Positions 1 through 8,480 of a stretch of 14,308 bases of DNA are shown here, in pieces (the stretch's first letter is position 1; each line of letters opens with the position of its first letter). Under the pieces are notes generated by a model, which worked only from the letters and a program-made list of their open reading frames with translations, had not been told where the DNA came from and did not search any database. A program made the position numbers and the translations under genes. The stretch lies in the NCBI GenBank assembly GCA_023458855.1, contig JAEWWQ010000294.1, positions 1-14,308 on the forward strand, in the 5' to 3' direction. Origin of the DNA: Bacillota bacterium (lineage in GTDB: Bacteria; Bacillota; Clostridia; Lachnospirales; Lachnospiraceae).

Positions 1-1
1 T

Positions 2-1417
2 GTGAATCATCAATGCATTTCTTATTACAGACATGCAGATACGCCCAAGTACAAATATCCGAAGGATATTTATGAAGACGAGGTAAAATATAACTCTGCG
101 CGGGTAAAAGAGTATGTAGAATCGAAGGATTATGATATTTTCATATCGAGTTACTATAATGAAAACAGAAAGTGTAATATTTTAAGGTTCGTATATAAAA
201 TATATGTTAATAACAGAGGTAATCTGATTGGCTATTTTGTATGTGATGTCGATGAAAATGTATTTCAGAAAAAGATAGAAAAATACACTTATTCAGAAGA
301 TCAGGTGGTATATCTTCAGATGCCCGGAGACCGGGTAGCAGTGGTATATGGAAATATACAAAAAAACCAAAGAAACTATTTGAATCATGTCGCCGGAAAA
401 ATTATGGAAAATGATATTCAGGGAGCAAAAGAAGAGCAGGGCGGGAATGTATTTTTCGGATCTGAGAATAAATATCATTTGCTGGCATATTCGATTGTTC
501 CGGAAAGTGTATTTGCAAATGAAAGACAGATGTTGATAAATTATATTTTTCTGGTCTGCCTGGTGGTCGTTGCACTCACTGTTATATCGGCAATTATTAT
601 TACTAATTATCTTACAAAACCTTTAAAGAAACTGGTGGTCACAATAAAAAGGATACAGGCGGGTGAGAGAAATCTGCGTGCAGAAATAGAATCGGATGAT
701 GAGATCGCAGAATTGAGTACCAATTTTAATACCATGTTATCTCAGATTGAACAATTAATTGCAGATGAGTATAAGGCACAGATTATTAGGGATGAGGCAG
801 AGTATAAAGCACTACAGGCACAGATAAATCCTCATTTTCTCCATAATACCTTAGATACGATGAGTGGAATCGCAAGAATGAAAGATTGCGTTGAAGTAAG
901 CGATCTGTGTATGGCCTTGTCTCATATGTTCCGCTATAGTATTGATATGAAAGAGCCTATGTCGAGTGTACAGAATGAGATTACACACTTGTCTAATTAT
1001 CTATTTGTTATGCAGGTGAGAATGCAGGACAGTCTGCATGTGGAATGGAAGGTAAAGAATGAACATAGAAATCTGCTGATTCCAAGGCTTTCATTACAGC
1101 CAATTGTAGAAAATGCAATTACACATGGATTAAAAAATAAGAGAGGTGAAAAAAATATCTGCATTGCCACCTGGGATATGGAAGACGATGTGATGATTGT
1201 TGTAGAAGATAATGGGATAGGAATGGATGAAATAGAAATCAACCAAAAATTGCAGTGCCAGGGAAATGAAGTACTGCATAAAGAAGAATCAATCGGATTG
1301 TTTAATATTAATGCAAGAGTAAAGATGCTATTTGGGGAAGCATATGGAATTAATATCAAAAGTGTGAAAGGGAAAGGAAGCCAGGTGTTTTTACGGGTAC
1401 CTAAAAATAGGAAATAA
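2..1417 (+). CDS. Sensor histidine kinase, YesM family (5' truncated by window edge)
   Basis: This is a membrane sensor kinase that phosphorylates the response regulator encoded next door. In the visible part, an extracellular sensor segment is followed by one transmembrane helix at about residues 180-203. A HAMP linker comes next (about 204-253). The His_kinase domain carries LQAQINPHFLHNTLD, with phospho-acceptor His at residue 278 counted from position 2. The C-terminal HATPase domain has an N-box (VENAITHGLK), a G1 box (VEDNGIGMD) and a G2 box (IGLFNINARV). Family members are usually about 570-600 residues with an N-terminal membrane helix. Only 471 are visible and the frame is open to the left edge, so roughly 100 residues are probably missing and the GTG at position 2 is not the real start. 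The gene lies 16 bases before the regulator start. The sensed ligand cannot be read from sequence; a sugar is inferred from the downstream transporter. Confidence 0.93.
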   Translation: MNHQCISYYRHADTPKYKYPKDIYEDEVKYNSARVKEYVESKDYDIFISSYYNENRKCNILRFVYKIYVNNRGNLIGYFVCDVDENVFQKKIEKYTYSEDQVVYLQMPGDRVAVVYGNIQKNQRNYLNHVAGKIMENDIQGAKEEQGGNVFFGSENKYHLLAYSIVPESVFANERQMLINYIFLVCLVVVALTVISAIIITNYLTKPLKKLVVTIKRIQAGERNLRAEIESDDEIAELSTNFNTMLSQIEQLIADEYKAQIIRDEAEYKALQAQINPHFLHNTLDTMSGIARMKDCVEVSDLCMALSHMFRYSIDMKEPMSSVQNEITHLSNYLFVMQVRMQDSLHVEWKVKNEHRNLLIPRLSLQPIVENAITHGLKNKRGEKNICIATWDMEDDVMIVVEDNGIGMDEIEINQKLQCQGNEVLHKEESIGLFNINARVKMLFGEAYGINIKSVKGKGSQVFLRVPKNRK

Positions 1418-1433
1418 CAGATTGGGAGGTTTT

Positions 1434-3056
1434 ATGGGTAATATATATAAACTATTGGTGGCGGATGATGAATACTGGATTCGTGAACAGATCAGGATTC
1501 TCCTGAACTGGGAAAATTATTCGATTGAATTTCTGGAACCCGCAAGCGATGGGGAGGAAGTGCTGCGGAGAGTAGAAATGGAGAAGCCAGATATTATTGT
1601 AACGGATATTAATATGCCATTTATGAATGGGGTGGAACTACTACAAAAAATGAGACAGGCTCACCCGGATATAGTAACGATTATTATCAGTGGATATAGC
1701 GATTTTCACTATGTAAAAGAGGGACTTTTGGCGGGAGCCATTGATTACATTTTAAAGCCGGTATCCAAGATGGATCTGATAAAGGCATTGACTGCAGCGC
1801 TGGATATTGTCAATGAAAAAAGATTATATGATGAAAAAAAACAATATGAAAGAAATCAGTTGCGCAAAGCCTCTTCGGTATTAATGGATAGAGAATTCAG
1901 TGAGGTGATTACAAAAGAGAAGCATGGAACCAATAAAAATAAGATAATACAACATGCAATTATGAACAGTAATATATTGCCAGAGGGTGGATATTGCTTT
2001 ATGGTAGCCAAAATACATAATATCAATGCAGTAGCGGATATTTTTGGTCATGACAGGAATCTTCTTTCCTTTACGATAAAGCAGCAGCTCAAAGAAAAAT
2101 TAAAAGAACATGCCATTTTTATATTTAATAATATTTATGCTTCCAGTGAATATGTTATTGGAATCAGCGTGGAGGAACGGGAAGTGCTGGAGCAGGCATA
2201 TGCAGTACTATTTTTACTGAAGGAGTTCACGAATCATGTGATATCCATAGGGGTTAGTGAGAGGCATTTTGCCGAGGCTGAATTCAGTCTGGCTTATGAG
2301 GAAGCAAAAATAGCATTGTTAAACAGAATTCCTTCTGATTCCAGTAAAGTTAATGTATGGAATGCAAAGACTGGAAATAAAAGCATAGAAATTAAAATAA
2401 CACAGCGTCAGGAAAATCATTTACTCAGACTGTTGAAAGAAGAGCCATCAATGGTAAAAAAATTTATTTTTTCTACGATTGGGTTAGAAAACTGCCGGCA
2501 GGAAGAATGGACGATATTTGAAATCAAAAAAACCATACAGAAAATTTGTAATATCATGAACACTTGCTTCGTGAAACAAATGAAAGAAGAAATGGAATTG
2601 GAAAATATGGAAGATACACTGCTCCATGTAATTGAGGATAATAATTATGAGCTTTTTGCCAGTATGCTGGAAGATTTTCTTGATATGATACTGTTACCGG
2701 ATATGGAAGAAAATGCATTTGCTTCCGGAAAAGAGACAATAAAAGCAATTTATAATTATATTGAAAGTAATTACTACGAAGAGATCACATTGAATAATCT
2801 GGCTAAAAAGTATCATATGGAGTCTTCTTACTTATCAAAATTGTTTAAAAAAGAGACAGGTAATAATCTGATTTATTTTATTTCGGAGAAAAGAGTGGAA
2901 AAAGCGAAGGAAATGATGCAAAATGGAAATTTAACATTAACGGAAATCGCATTTTCAGTCGGGTATGATGATTATAATTATTTTAATAAAGTATTTCGGA
3001 AAATGGTGGGGATCAGTCCAAGAGACTATAGGATAAATAGTAATAGTAATATTTAG
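1434..3056 (+). CDS. Response regulator with AraC-type DNA-binding domain (YesN family)
   Basis: This is the partner of the preceding histidine kinase and the likely activator of the sugar-transport operon that follows. The N-terminal receiver domain has the acidic pair D11/D12 (LLVADDE), phospho-acceptor D58 (IVTDINMP) and K108 (ILKPVSK). A divergent middle segment of about 300 residues follows, as is common in YesN proteins. The last ~100 residues form two helix-turn-helix units of the AraC type (NNLAKKYHMESSYLSKLFKKETG, then LTEIAFSVGYDDYNYFNKVFRK, ending near PRDYR). The ATG at 1434 is preferred because GGGAGG lies at 1424-1429; an in-frame TTG at 1422 would precede that RBS. Length is 540 residues, normal for the family. 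Candidate target sites lie between this gene and the binding-protein gene. Confidence 0.95.
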   Translation: MGNIYKLLVADDEYWIREQIRILLNWENYSIEFLEPASDGEEVLRRVEMEKPDIIVTDINMPFMNGVELLQKMRQAHPDIVTIIISGYSDFHYVKEGLLAGAIDYILKPVSKMDLIKALTAALDIVNEKRLYDEKKQYERNQLRKASSVLMDREFSEVITKEKHGTNKNKIIQHAIMNSNILPEGGYCFMVAKIHNINAVADIFGHDRNLLSFTIKQQLKEKLKEHAIFIFNNIYASSEYVIGISVEEREVLEQAYAVLFLLKEFTNHVISIGVSERHFAEAEFSLAYEEAKIALLNRIPSDSSKVNVWNAKTGNKSIEIKITQRQENHLLRLLKEEPSMVKKFIFSTIGLENCRQEEWTIFEIKKTIQKICNIMNTCFVKQMKEEMELENMEDTLLHVIEDNNYELFASMLEDFLDMILLPDMEENAFASGKETIKAIYNYIESNYYEEITLNNLAKKYHMESSYLSKLFKKETGNNLIYFISEKRVEKAKEMMQNGNLTLTEIAFSVGYDDYNYFNKVFRKMVGISPRDYRINSNSNI

Positions 3057-3128
3057 AACCAGGTAACAAAATATTACCAAAAAAGAAGACAAATGAAATC
3101 TAATAGTAATCTTTCGATAGAGTATAAA
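3041..3128 (+). promoter_or_regulatory. Putative activator-dependent promoter with 60-bp-spaced direct repeat
   Basis: TAATAGTAATATTT at 3041-3054 recurs as TAATAGTAATCTTT at 3101-3114: 14 bases, one mismatch, exactly 60 bp apart. The first copy overlaps the last codons of the regulator gene. A TATAAA -10 candidate lies at 3123-3128, and no good -35 is visible 16-18 bp upstream, as expected for an activated promoter. A small inverted repeat, GGTAA-N7-TTACC, sits at 3062-3078. That the repeats bind the AraC-type regulator is inference. Confidence 0.4.
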
Positions 3129-3159
3129 ATAGTGCTATCAAGAAAAGGGAGGTAGCAAA

Positions 3160-4491
3160 ATGAAAAAGAAATTAGTTAGTACATTGTTATGTATAACAAT
3201 GCTTGTCGGCATTCTGACTGGATGCCAGGGAAATCAGGCTACATCTGATATCCAGCCTAAAAGTGCGGCGGAAACAGAAGCAGCATCTGCAGAGTCAACA
3301 GGAGAAACAGCGGATATAGGCAGCGAGCCAATTACAATATCCATTCTTGCGGGGCAGTCCACAACAGATGCGGGTACAGAAGAAATGATTACGGAGGCAG
3401 TGAATAAAGTATATCCGAATATCACACTGGAATGGGAATGTGTCGGATGGAATGATCTGGCTTCCAAAATGCAGTTATATATGCAGTCGGGGCTTCCGGA
3501 CATTATTATCGGAAAGGGTCAGGATGTAGCCACATATGCACCACTGGGAGTGCTTGGTGACTTATCTGATCTGGAGGGAATCAATAATGTACTTGATGAT
3601 GCCACAGCCGGTGTGACAGTTGACGGAAAAATATATGGTATGGTATATAATGCCTTATATCAGGGGGTTTACTATAACAGGGCCTTATTTAAAGAATATG
3701 GTCTGGAGGTACCGAAAACGCAGGAAGATTTACAAAAGGTCATCGATACCTTCAATCAAAATGGTATTAAGCCTTTCGCATCTCACTTTGTAGATTCGTG
3801 GAGTATTGGTAATATAACAATGCAGTTTGCGATTAATGATGTATTTAATAAATATCCAACCTGGGGAGATGATCTGCGAGCAGGAACAGTATCTTTCACT
3901 GATTCAGAGGAATATAAAAAATGTTATGAATATAACAAACTGATTTATGATAACACTTTTGAAGATACATTTTCACTGGAACAGACAGAATGTGATGCCA
4001 GAATGGTAAATGGAGAAGCGGCAATGAAAGTGTCTGGTGCATGGTCAATACAGAACCTTCTGGATATTGATGAAAATTTTGATTTCGGTATATTCCCTTT
4101 TCCAAATCAGACTGGAGATTCAAAATTAATATTTGAACCAAATATTACCTTTATGAAGAGTGCCAACACAGAAAATAATGATGCTGTAGATGCTGTATTG
4201 AATCTGATTGCAAATGATAAAGATCTGGCAGTAGAAATCTATGACTATACAAAGACGGCATCTATGCTAAAAGATGTTTCACCGACATTCCAGAATCCAA
4301 GTCAGTCTGATATTGATACGTATGCGGCAGCAGGTCAGATCGTAGATGCTAATACAGGAAATACGCAGCTTGTATGGGGCGGATTTCAGGATGAAAATGC
4401 AAATGATATTACGGAGTGGCTGTTAGGAAATCAGACTCTGGAGGATGCATTGAAAGCAGCAGATGCAAGAAAAGATGTAAGCAAACCATAA
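3160..4491 (+). CDS. Sugar ABC transporter substrate-binding lipoprotein (CUT1, family 1)
   Basis: This is the extracytoplasmic receptor of a carbohydrate ABC importer, anchored to the outer face of the membrane by a lipid. The N-terminus is a lipoprotein signal peptide: basic MKKK, a hydrophobic core, then lipobox L19-T20-G21-C22, with acylation predicted at C22. A Ser/Thr/Glu/Ala-rich linker follows before the mature fold, which starts around EPITISILAG. Typical family-1 binding-protein features include GLPDIIIGKGQDV, DGKIYGMVYNALYQGVYYNRALFKEYGLEVPKT split across the hinge region, and the later GEAAMKVSGAW stretch. Length (443 aa) is typical. The start is supported by GGGAGG at 3147-3152. 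The gene precedes two permeases and a GH36 enzyme, suggesting an alpha-galactoside ligand (raffinose, melibiose or similar), but the ligand cannot be read directly. Confidence 0.94.
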   Translation: MKKKLVSTLLCITMLVGILTGCQGNQATSDIQPKSAAETEAASAESTGETADIGSEPITISILAGQSTTDAGTEEMITEAVNKVYPNITLEWECVGWNDLASKMQLYMQSGLPDIIIGKGQDVATYAPLGVLGDLSDLEGINNVLDDATAGVTVDGKIYGMVYNALYQGVYYNRALFKEYGLEVPKTQEDLQKVIDTFNQNGIKPFASHFVDSWSIGNITMQFAINDVFNKYPTWGDDLRAGTVSFTDSEEYKKCYEYNKLIYDNTFEDTFSLEQTECDARMVNGEAAMKVSGAWSIQNLLDIDENFDFGIFPFPNQTGDSKLIFEPNITFMKSANTENNDAVDAVLNLIANDKDLAVEIYDYTKTASMLKDVSPTFQNPSQSDIDTYAAAGQIVDANTGNTQLVWGGFQDENANDITEWLLGNQTLEDALKAADARKDVSKP

Positions 4492-4510
4492 GGAAAATAG
4501 GAAATGAGTA

Positions 4511-4542
4511 AATAGGTGCCGAAATTGTTGGCACCTATTTTT
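4511..4542 (+). terminator. Intercistronic hairpin / partial terminator between binding protein and permeases
   Basis: AATAGGTGCC at 4511-4520 pairs perfectly with GGCACCTATT at 4530-4539 (10 bp, 9-base loop), and a run of five T covers 4538-4542. The hairpin is shaped like an intrinsic terminator, but only 14 bases separate the T-run from the permease start and the RBS follows at once. It therefore more likely acts as a leaky terminator or as a 3'-end stabiliser of the binding-protein mRNA, giving more receptor than permease. Confidence 0.75.
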
Positions 4543-4556
4543 AAGAGGATGATAGA

Positions 4557-5438
4557 ATGAAAAATAGAACGGCAAAGCAAAAAGAATTTCTTCAGTATTT
4601 ACTATTAGTGTCTCCTGGATTTTTAATATTTACGGTAGGTGTAATCATACCAATGATCTTAACATTTCGTTATTCGCTGACGAGCTGGAATGGTCTGACA
4701 GTAGATAAGCAAATGGTGGGATTCTCAAATTACATTAAGATGTTCCAGGATAATTATGTGGGAACGGCCTGGTGGTTCACTCTTAAATTTACATTTTGGA
4801 ATGTACTTATACAAAATACATTTGCATTGATACTGGCGGTTATCCTGGATTCAGGGATCCGGTTTAAAAAAGTTTTTCGGACCATTTTATTTATTCCGTG
4901 TCTTATCAGTGCTGTTGTAGCCGGATTTATCTGGTTAAGAATGTTTTCCAATATACTTCCGTCTCTGATGGAATTTCTGCATTTGAATCTTGATGTAAAG
5001 TTATTCGGAAATCAGAAAACGGTATTGTCAGGACTGTTATTGGCAAATAACTGGCAATGGATTGGCTATTGGATGTTAATTTATCTGGCCGGTCTACAGT
5101 CAATTCCGACAGAACTCTATGAAGCAGCTAAGATTGACGGCGCAAAATGGGGTCAGAGATTCCGTCATGTTACAGTACCGATGCTGGCACCAAGCTTTAC
5201 GATTTGTATTGTAGGAATCACAACGGGTTCCCTAAAAGTGTACGATTTAATGGTGTCTTCGACCGGAGGCGGACCAGGACGTGCCTCTACCTCAATTATA
5301 TATTTGATTTATGACACTGCTATTGGGGGAAGGCAATATGGATATGGTTCTGCATTGTCAATTTCTCTGATCATAGCACTCTTATTAGTTGCAGTAGTGC
5401 AGGTGGGAATATTGAAAAAAAGAGAGGTACAGGCATGA
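4557..5438 (+). CDS. Sugar ABC transporter permease 1 (MalF/UgpA/LplB type)
   Basis: This is one of two inner-membrane subunits forming the translocation channel of the CUT1 sugar importer. About six transmembrane helices are visible, the first at FLQYLLLVSPGFLIFTVGVI. Near the C-terminus is the EAA loop that docks the ATPase, YEAAKIDGAKWGQRFRHVTV with the EAA glutamate at residue 189, followed by PMLAPS. The motif SSTGGGPGRAST is typical of MalF-like subunits. Start ATG at 4557 has AAGAGGA at 4543-4549. The gene ends in a 4-base ATGA overlap with the next permease, indicating translational coupling. Length of 293 aa is normal for the short form that lacks the large periplasmic domain of enterobacterial MalF. 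Confidence 0.95.
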   Translation: MKNRTAKQKEFLQYLLLVSPGFLIFTVGVIIPMILTFRYSLTSWNGLTVDKQMVGFSNYIKMFQDNYVGTAWWFTLKFTFWNVLIQNTFALILAVILDSGIRFKKVFRTILFIPCLISAVVAGFIWLRMFSNILPSLMEFLHLNLDVKLFGNQKTVLSGLLLANNWQWIGYWMLIYLAGLQSIPTELYEAAKIDGAKWGQRFRHVTVPMLAPSFTICIVGITTGSLKVYDLMVSSTGGGPGRASTSIIYLIYDTAIGGRQYGYGSALSISLIIALLLVAVVQVGILKKREVQA

Positions 5439-6307
5439 AACGAGTAAAAAATATAAAAGAAAATGATAAAGAAGTAAAAGAAAAATTTACATTCCAGACA
5501 TTCCTAATTCAGATATGTATGACTTTGGTCGCGCTTGTATTTGTATTTCCTATATTTATTATTTTCAATTATTCATTTAAGACAAAGAAAGAACTATATT
5601 TGGGAAATCCATTGGCATTACCGCAGCAGTGGAGTCTCGATAATTACCGTGTTGCATTTAAAAAACTGAACCTGGCCACAACCTTCTTTAATACATTTTT
5701 TTATACTTTTATTTCTGTGTTCATACTGGCAATTTTATGTGGAACAACAGCGTGGGCGATTGCAAGGTGCGGACATAAATTTTTCAAGTTCTGCTATATT
5801 TATTTTATTGTGGGGATACTGATTCCCTATCAGGCATTATTTTTATCGATCTTTATTATTGGAAATAAAATGCATCTGACCAATACAAGGCTTGGTATTA
5901 TTCTGATGTATGTAGCTACAGGGATGTCATTCGGTATTTTCCTGATGAACAGTTTTATGTCCACGGTTCCCGTGGAATTGGAAGAAGCTGCTAAAATAGA
6001 TGGGTGCTCTATCCTTAGGACTTATATGGTAATTGTTATGCCCCTGCTAAAACCGGCAATGGCAACCTTGATCATTATGCAGTCATTTCAAATCTGGAAC
6101 GATTACTTAATGGCAAACCTGTACTTAAGCTCTAAGGAATTAAAAACATTGACAGTTTCCATTCAATCATTGTTTTCAACACAGACAAGTGATTATACGA
6201 CTGCAATAGCAGCAATAGTGATATCTGTCTTACCAATAGCAATACTTTTTTTAAGTCTGCAGAAATATTTTATTAAAGGTATGACAGTGGGTGCAGTGAA
6301 AGGATAA
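5435..6307 (+). CDS. Sugar ABC transporter permease 2 (MalG/UgpE/AraQ type)
   Basis: This is the second channel subunit of the importer, partner of the preceding permease. It has an N-terminal cytoplasmic segment rich in Lys/Glu, then about six transmembrane helices beginning with FLIQICMTLVALVFVFPIF. The ATPase-docking EAA loop reads VELEEAAKIDGCSILRTYMV with E184-A185-A186, followed by VMPLLKPA. The C-terminus ends KYFIKGMTVGAVKG, a classic MalG-family ending. The start overlaps the previous stop codon (ATGA at 5435-5438) and RBS GAGAGG lies just upstream. Length of 290 aa matches the family. No ATP-binding subunit follows; the next gene is a glycosidase, so a shared ATPase encoded elsewhere is expected. 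Confidence 0.95.
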   Translation: MKRVKNIKENDKEVKEKFTFQTFLIQICMTLVALVFVFPIFIIFNYSFKTKKELYLGNPLALPQQWSLDNYRVAFKKLNLATTFFNTFFYTFISVFILAILCGTTAWAIARCGHKFFKFCYIYFIVGILIPYQALFLSIFIIGNKMHLTNTRLGIILMYVATGMSFGIFLMNSFMSTVPVELEEAAKIDGCSILRTYMVIVMPLLKPAMATLIIMQSFQIWNDYLMANLYLSSKELKTLTVSIQSLFSTQTSDYTTAIAAIVISVLPIAILFLSLQKYFIKGMTVGAVKG

Positions 6308-6312
6308 AGAAA

Positions 6313-8409
6313 ATGATACAGGAATTAAAGCAATATCATCTGGGTGATATGAAATTGATCTATTATATGGATACCGACACTTATCAGGTAGGAATGTATC
6401 TGCTTCCCTATGGAATGGTACCGCTTGATTTTTCAAAAAAGGCTCAGGAAGTCGATTCCATTGTTCAGATAAAGTATACAGGAGATACCTATCTTGGGGG
6501 ATATGCGGGTGGAAATACATTGCGCCAGAGTGAGTCTGTAAAGAAGTTAAAATACAAAAATCAATTAGAGCAGGAGTATTCGGATCATAAAGAGATCGTA
6601 ACATGGTTAACAGATGAGCGTGGTTATATTATAAAGCATTATGTAAGATGGTACCAGGAGGAAAGTATTGAGGTATATGCGGAGTTTGAGAATCATTCCG
6701 CAGAGCCTGTGATGCTTGAACTCTTCAGCAGTTTTTCAATGGGAGGACTGACACCTTTTATCGAGGGTGATGCACATGATTCACTGCAGGCGTATAGAAT
6801 CAGAAGCGTGTGGAGCATGGAGGGAAGAGTTGAAAAAAGGAGTATTGAAGAATTGCAGTTAGAACCTGCATGGGCTACCCATGCGGTCAGATGTGAACGA
6901 TTTGGACAGATTGGTTCCATGCCTGTAAATGGCTATTTTCCATTTCTGGCGATTGAAGATACCAGGAATCAGGTAGTCTGGGGAGCACAAATCGCTCATA
7001 ACGCATCGTGGCAGATGGAGATATATAGAAAGGATGATGGACTTTCCATTTCCGGTGGATTGGCAGATCGGGATTTCGGACACTGGATGAAAAAAGTAGA
7101 ACCCAAACAGAGTTTCATGACGCCGAAGGCAGTTGTATCTGTTTGTATAGGTGGGAGCGTAGATAATGTCTCACAAAGATTGACACGTGCAGGCAAAAAA
7201 TATATTTCTCAAATGCCGAAATGGGAAGAGGAACTTCCGATTATTTTCAATGAATACTGCACAACATGGGGATGTCCGTCTGATGAAAATATCAGGAAAA
7301 TCATTCAGGTAATTAAGGAAAAAGGCTTTTCCTATTTTGTCATTGACTGCGGATGGTATAAAGAAAAAGGAGTTCCCTGGGATATCTCAATGGGAGATTA
7401 TGAGGTTTCGGAGGATCTGTTTCCAAATGGGATGGAAGATACCATAGAAATGATTCGTTCAGCAGGGTTGAAGCCGGGTATCTGGTTTGAAATCGATAAT
7501 GTAGGAAGCGCTTCCCGGGCTTATCACAAGGAAGAGCATTTACTTCACAGAGATGAACAGGTTCTTACCACGACGATGCGAAGATTCTGGGATATGAGAC
7601 AGGAGTGGGTAGAAGAGTATCTCACTCAAAAAGTAATTAAAATGATCAAAAAGTATAAAATAGAATATGTGAAAATGGATTATAATGACAGCATCGGAGT
7701 TGGATGTGATGGAGCAGAATCATTGGGAGAAGGCTTGCGTCAGAATATGCAGGCATCCTTACAGTTTATCAGAAAAATAAAACAGGAAGTGCCGGAAATA
7801 ATATTGGAGAATTGTGCTTCGGGCGGACATAAGCTGGAGCCGCTTATGATGTCAGAGTGCAGTATGGCTTCCTTTTCGGATGCACACGAATGCGAGGAAA
7901 TACCAATTATTGCAGCAAATCTTCATAGAACGATCTTACCGAGCCAGAGTCAGATCTGGTGCGTGCTTAGGAAAGAAGACTCCGCAAAGCGGATTGCCTA
8001 TTCTCTGATCAATACATTTTTGGGAAGAATGTGTATTTCCGGTGATGTCATAGAATTAACAAAAGATACCTGGGATCTTGTAGAGCGGGGAATGAAGTTT
8101 TATCGGAAAATAGCGCCGATCATTAAGGAGGGAACTACTTATTTCTATGGAAGCGGGCTGTCAGCCTACCGCCATCCGGAAGGCTGGCAGGGAATCTTAA
8201 GAACCGGAAATCAGGAGGAAGCCTATGTGATCATTCATACCTTTCATGGAATCATACCGCCAATAGAAATTGACTTAAGAGATTCTTACGAAATTGTGGA
8301 TTGTTATTCAGACAGCAGGGCTGACCTGAAAATAAAAGAAAATATTCTGATTTATAACACTGAGGAACCCATGAAAGCAGTTGCGGTATTGTTAAAAAAA
8401 TTATTTTAG
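6313..8409 (+). CDS. GH36-family alpha-galactosidase (or related alpha-glycosidase)
   Basis: This is a probable cytoplasmic enzyme (no signal peptide) that hydrolyses terminal alpha-galactose from the oligosaccharide imported by the upstream transporter. An N-terminal beta-sandwich domain (about residues 1-300) precedes a (beta/alpha)8 barrel. The barrel carries VIDCGWYKEKGVPWD, the GDYEVSEDLFPNGM segment and GLKPGIWFEIDNVG. The likely nucleophile is D456 in VKMDYND and the likely acid/base is D523 in SFSDAHE, 67 residues later, with ENCASGGHKLEP between them. This order and spacing match GH36. A C-terminal beta domain ends at KKLF. The length of 698 aa is normal. It departs from textbook GH36 at WFEIDN (usually WFEPE) and SDAHE (usually SDDTD/SDxTDA), so it belongs to a divergent branch. 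Alpha-N-acetylgalactosaminidase or another alpha-glycosidase activity remains possible. AAAGGA at 6298-6303 supports the start, which follows the permease stop by 5 bases. Confidence 0.9.
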   Translation: MIQELKQYHLGDMKLIYYMDTDTYQVGMYLLPYGMVPLDFSKKAQEVDSIVQIKYTGDTYLGGYAGGNTLRQSESVKKLKYKNQLEQEYSDHKEIVTWLTDERGYIIKHYVRWYQEESIEVYAEFENHSAEPVMLELFSSFSMGGLTPFIEGDAHDSLQAYRIRSVWSMEGRVEKRSIEELQLEPAWATHAVRCERFGQIGSMPVNGYFPFLAIEDTRNQVVWGAQIAHNASWQMEIYRKDDGLSISGGLADRDFGHWMKKVEPKQSFMTPKAVVSVCIGGSVDNVSQRLTRAGKKYISQMPKWEEELPIIFNEYCTTWGCPSDENIRKIIQVIKEKGFSYFVIDCGWYKEKGVPWDISMGDYEVSEDLFPNGMEDTIEMIRSAGLKPGIWFEIDNVGSASRAYHKEEHLLHRDEQVLTTTMRRFWDMRQEWVEEYLTQKVIKMIKKYKIEYVKMDYNDSIGVGCDGAESLGEGLRQNMQASLQFIRKIKQEVPEIILENCASGGHKLEPLMMSECSMASFSDAHECEEIPIIAANLHRTILPSQSQIWCVLRKEDSAKRIAYSLINTFLGRMCISGDVIELTKDTWDLVERGMKFYRKIAPIIKEGTTYFYGSGLSAYRHPEGWQGILRTGNQEEAYVIIHTFHGIIPPIEIDLRDSYEIVDCYSDSRADLKIKENILIYNTEEPMKAVAVLLKKLF

Positions 8410-8412
8410 TAA

Positions 8413-8464
8413 TTGACAGAAGCGATACCGAATACTATAATGACTATACAAACTAAAATAGTCA
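8413..8464 (+). promoter_or_regulatory. Consensus promoter and operator of the TetR-family gene
   Basis: The -35 TTGACA lies at 8413-8418 and the -10 TATAAT at 8436-8441, separated by exactly 17 bases: a perfect housekeeping-sigma consensus starting only 4 bases after the GH36 stop. Overlapping the last base of the -10 is an inverted repeat, TGACTAT at 8441-8447 and ATAGTCA at 8458-8464. It covers the probable start point, an ideal place for repression. The same half-sites with the same spacing recur at 9131-9154 before the ABC exporter. Confidence 0.87.
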
Positions 8465-8480
8465 AAAAGAGGTGGAATGG

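Noticed and set aside
3062..3078. GGTAA-N7-TTACC as terminator of the response-regulator gene
   Set aside because: The 5-bp stem is followed by A, not T; at most an operator-like palindrome.
3234..3503. Long minus-strand frames across the sugar operon
   Set aside because: Antisense shadows of well-supported genes with no RBS or recognisable motifs; the same applies to the minus-strand frames across the kinase, GH36 and exporter genes.
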